Shown here: in pieces, positions 14,379-15,764 of the stretch
How the letters are laid out: each line of letters begins with the position of its first letter
How positions within the stretch are numbered: the stretch's first letter is position 1
Origin: an uncultured Burkholderiaceae bacterium
Lineage (GTDB): Bacteria; Pseudomonadota; Gammaproteobacteria; Burkholderiales; Burkholderiaceae
NCBI GenBank assembly: GCA_937871985.1
Contig: CALMPB010000048.1
Location: 1-15,764 of the forward strand
Length of the DNA stretch: 15,764 bases
Direction: 5' to 3'
Notes under the pieces: model-generated
The model's input: the letters and a program-made list of their open reading frames with translations, nothing else
What the model was told of the DNA's origin: nothing
The model's database searches: none
Made by a program: the position numbers and the translations under genes

Positions 14379-15404
14379 ATGACCAGGGGTCTTTTCAATA
14401 ATATCTTATCAATCCCCGGCTATCAGGATGCTGAAAAATATTGGCACATCACACTTGAGAGGTCGGATTTTTTCTGGTTTGACCTAGTTGTTGATCCGCC
14501 TGAAGCTCAAGATACTCGGCACCTAATTACGGACTACCTCAAAGAGCTGAGATCTAATGTCGAGGCTGCATTAGAGAAGCGATTTATATACTTCTATACT
14601 TCTCGGAAGAAGGTTAGATTTGACACAAAAAGGCAGCCTGCATATTCATTATTCGGTTTCGGCAATAAACTCATCATTCATCTCATAATTTCCGGAAAAA
14701 AGCGTCGCAAACTAACGCTTCCCGCTCCCCCAACAATTGAAATTAATGGAAAGCCGAGCAGACCAAAGATCTTTGTAGATGATAGATTCATCTATTTCCA
14801 ATGGCCGACGTTCTCAACGGTGGCGTCGATTCACGACTTTCTTCGCCTGAACAAAATTTCGCTTGGCATTGCTAGTGAAGTTCAATATGTCGGAATAACT
14901 AAAAACCCGGCCAGACGGACCCTTAGTCGTGAGCACCGTGGATATGCTGACGCCATATACTTCGCACCGACATCTGAGAACGATATTTTTTTGACGGTGA
15001 ACACCTTCAAGGTAATGTCAGATGCAACCGCCGGAGAGGGGTGGATACGCATCATCTCCGCCAATTCGATGACAGACGAAATACCAGTGGGTGACGAGGG
15101 GGCTGTTATTGAGAATGCTCTAATTCATTACTTCGACGCCAAGTCCCAACAGCCTGACAAAGACAACTCTTGGGCAAAGTTCAAGAATCTCCTGAGGGTA
15201 ACGCTCGCTTCCAAGAAGATTAATTCAATTTCTATTCATATGGAACTGGATGAGCCCTCGGAGTATGACAACTTGGGTTCTCGGCACATTGAACCATCTA
15301 TGTCACACTCGTTCGTATGGGAGCTATCGGAGAGAGAGCCGAAGCTTTTGAGGTTCAAATTTGAGGAAGAGTTGGTTGATTACCGTGAAAACCAAGACGT
15401 ATAA
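14379..15404 (+). CDS. GIY-YIG-like nuclease-domain protein
   Basis: A 341-aa soluble protein. Residues 169-180 (QYVGITKNPARR) look like the second half of a GIY-YIG motif, where YVG stands for YIG and the arginines follow as in the family. Downstream, E245 in VIENALIHYF is placed like the metal-binding glutamate, and the following DNSW (262-265) offers the usual polar residues. The N-terminal 160 residues and the last 80 are unrecognised and may give DNA recognition. GIY-YIG domains cut DNA in restriction enzymes, homing endonucleases and repair proteins. No methyltransferase is beside it, so if active it needs another way to spare host DNA. The ATG lacks a strong ribosome site, but a good promoter lies upstream, so it is transcribed independently. 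Confidence 0.6.
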   Translation: MTRGLFNNILSIPGYQDAEKYWHITLERSDFFWFDLVVDPPEAQDTRHLITDYLKELRSNVEAALEKRFIYFYTSRKKVRFDTKRQPAYSLFGFGNKLIIHLIISGKKRRKLTLPAPPTIEINGKPSRPKIFVDDRFIYFQWPTFSTVASIHDFLRLNKISLGIASEVQYVGITKNPARRTLSREHRGYADAIYFAPTSENDIFLTVNTFKVMSDATAGEGWIRIISANSMTDEIPVGDEGAVIENALIHYFDAKSQQPDKDNSWAKFKNLLRVTLASKKINSISIHMELDEPSEYDNLGSRHIEPSMSHSFVWELSEREPKLLRFKFEEELVDYRENQDV

Positions 15405-15559
15405 CTTCGCGCACTCGAAAACTCGCTGTAGGTTTCACACCCCTGAACTGCGGCGTTGAGTGCCCGCACTTCTTTTATCGTCAGCGACCGCTTTTGGCCG
15501 GACACAGACATCCCTGGCGCTTCAATGAGAAAAGCCCTATTGCATCAACCCAGCCCCAA

Positions 15560-15596
15560 AAGGAAACGGCCGCCCAATACAGGCCGCCGTTTCCTT
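15560..15596. terminator. 15-bp stem hairpin, probable gyrB terminator
   Basis: AAGGAAACGGCCGCC pairs with GGCCGCCGTTTCCTT around the loop CAATACA, with one mismatch. Read leftward from gyrB it ends in CCTTTTGG, giving a short U-tract. It lies inside the element, 62 bp beyond the gyrB stop, so the insertion brought or preserved a terminator for the host gene. It may also stop rightward transcripts from the GIY-YIG-like gene. Confidence 0.65.
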
Positions 15597-15604
15597 ACCT
15601 AGCA

Positions 15605-15614
15605 TTGGCCAACT
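15605..15614. repeat. additional TTGGCCAA box in the right end
   Basis: TTGGCCAACT, the inverted copy of the AGTTGGCCAA boxes in the left end, 13 bp inside the right terminal repeat. Confidence 0.6.
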
Positions 15615-15627
15615 TATCCTACAACAC

Positions 15628-15653
15628 TTGGCCATCTTTTCCGAAAACTAACA
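15628..15653. repeat. right terminal inverted repeat of the element
   Basis: TTGGCCATCTTTTCC then GAAAACTAACA, an inverted copy of 10489-10514 with one difference. It ends in ACA, 4 bp before the gyrB stop codon. Confidence 0.85.
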
Positions 15654-15657
15654 ACCA

Positions 15658-15764
15658 TCAAATATCAATATTCCCCGCTTGCAGCGCATGCTGTTCAATG
15701 AACGCTCTACGCGGTTCAACATGGTCGCCCATAAGCGTGGTGAAGACCTCGTCCGCCGCGATGG
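15658..15764 (-). CDS. gyrB: DNA gyrase subunit B, C-terminal end (5' part outside window)
   Basis: Only the last 34 residues are visible. [20 protein letters not shown] followed by [11 protein letters not shown] is the conserved GyrB/ParE C-terminal tail (family form LF..LMGD.VEPRR.FIE..A....N.D). The ending favours GyrB over ParE. GyrB is the ATPase subunit of DNA gyrase, which introduces negative supercoils. The stop codon TGA is intact and only 4 bp from the mobile element, so the insertion leaves the protein unchanged. Confidence 0.9.
   Translation of the reverse strand, partial: IAADEVFTTLMGDHVEPRRAFIEQHALQAGNIDI

Larger units (their letters stand above)
10489..15653. mobile_element. 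5.2-kb Tn7/Tn5053-like element without transposase, carrying defence cargo
   Basis: The segment is bounded by terminal inverted repeats: 10489-10514 (TGTTAGTTTTCGG, then AAAAGTTGGCCAA) and its inverted copy 15628-15653, matching at 25 of 26 positions. Both ends begin TGT and carry extra internal TTGGCCAA boxes, the multi-site architecture known for TnsB/TniA-type (DDE) transposons. ACCA lies outside both ends (10485-10488 and 15654-15657). This would be a 4-bp duplication, or 5 bp with one mismatch; the family normally makes 5. No transposase, ATPase or TniQ gene lies inside, so movement would need proteins supplied elsewhere. The right end is 4 bp from the gyrB stop codon, consistent with a site-specific insertion downstream of a conserved gene. 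Family assignment is inference. Confidence 0.7.

Noticed and set aside
15380..15511. 43-codon minus-strand frame beginning MSVSGQKRSLTIKEVRAL
   Set aside because: It looks slightly protein-like, but overlaps the 3' end of the GIY-YIG-like gene, has no well-spaced ribosome site and matches nothing I recognise.
1..15764. CRISPR array, tRNA or rRNA genes, riboswitches
   Set aside because: I looked for regularly spaced repeats and RNA gene signatures and saw none; the only tandem repeats are the three units at 6522-6585 and the TTGGCCAA boxes.

Overview
The window looks like chromosomal DNA of a Gram-negative bacterium, most likely a betaproteobacterium of the Alcaligenaceae/Burkholderiales type. 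That placement rests on the look of the gyrB tail and of the transport and catabolic genes, and is inference. The right edge carries the 3' end of gyrB (minus strand). The left 6.4 kb looks like ordinary metabolic DNA. Between them lies about 9 kb of accessory DNA that is visibly more A+T-rich in its coding blocks (GC was not computed).

Region 1 (1-6525): five genes run leftward in an operon-like array. In order they are a GTG-started FAD-dependent oxidoreductase, a periplasmic binding protein, an ABC ATPase, an ABC permease (SsuABC/TauABC/nitrate-type) and a PhzS-like flavin monooxygenase that runs off the left edge. A MarR regulator diverges from them, with a near-palindrome over its own -10. 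The set reads as regulated uptake plus oxidative breakdown of a small organic, probably aromatic or heterocyclic, compound. The substrate cannot be read from the sequence. Three hairpins close the region.

Region 2 (6522-9480): three tandem ~20-bp repeats are followed by a compact leftward four-gene operon: MerR-like regulator, 106-aa protein of unknown function, HExxH metallopeptidase-like protein (368 aa), and dCTP deaminase-like protein (205 aa) with its catalytic motif intact. The last three genes overlap one another. dCTP deaminases are known antiphage nucleotide-depletion effectors, so this is a good candidate for an undescribed defence operon.

Region 3 (9480-10483): a non-coding stretch with a striking long inverted repeat, then a short Fur-like regulator, the 3' remnant of a MacB/FtsX-type permease gene, and one copy of a transposon-end sequence.

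Region 4 (10489-15653): a 5.2-kb segment bounded by 26-bp terminal inverted repeats (25/26 identical) that begin TGTTAG and are followed by repeated TTGGCCAA boxes. This is the end architecture of Tn7/Tn5053-like (TnsB/TniA) elements. It abuts the gyrB stop codon and has no transposase. Its cargo is a metallophosphoesterase fused to a STAND-like NTPase with an unusual Walker A motif, a 20-codon relic of a type I restriction hsdM gene, and a GIY-YIG-like nuclease with its own good sigma-70 promoter. A second end copy lies head-to-head with its left end, 5 bp away, suggesting a tandem series of insertions downstream of gyrB.
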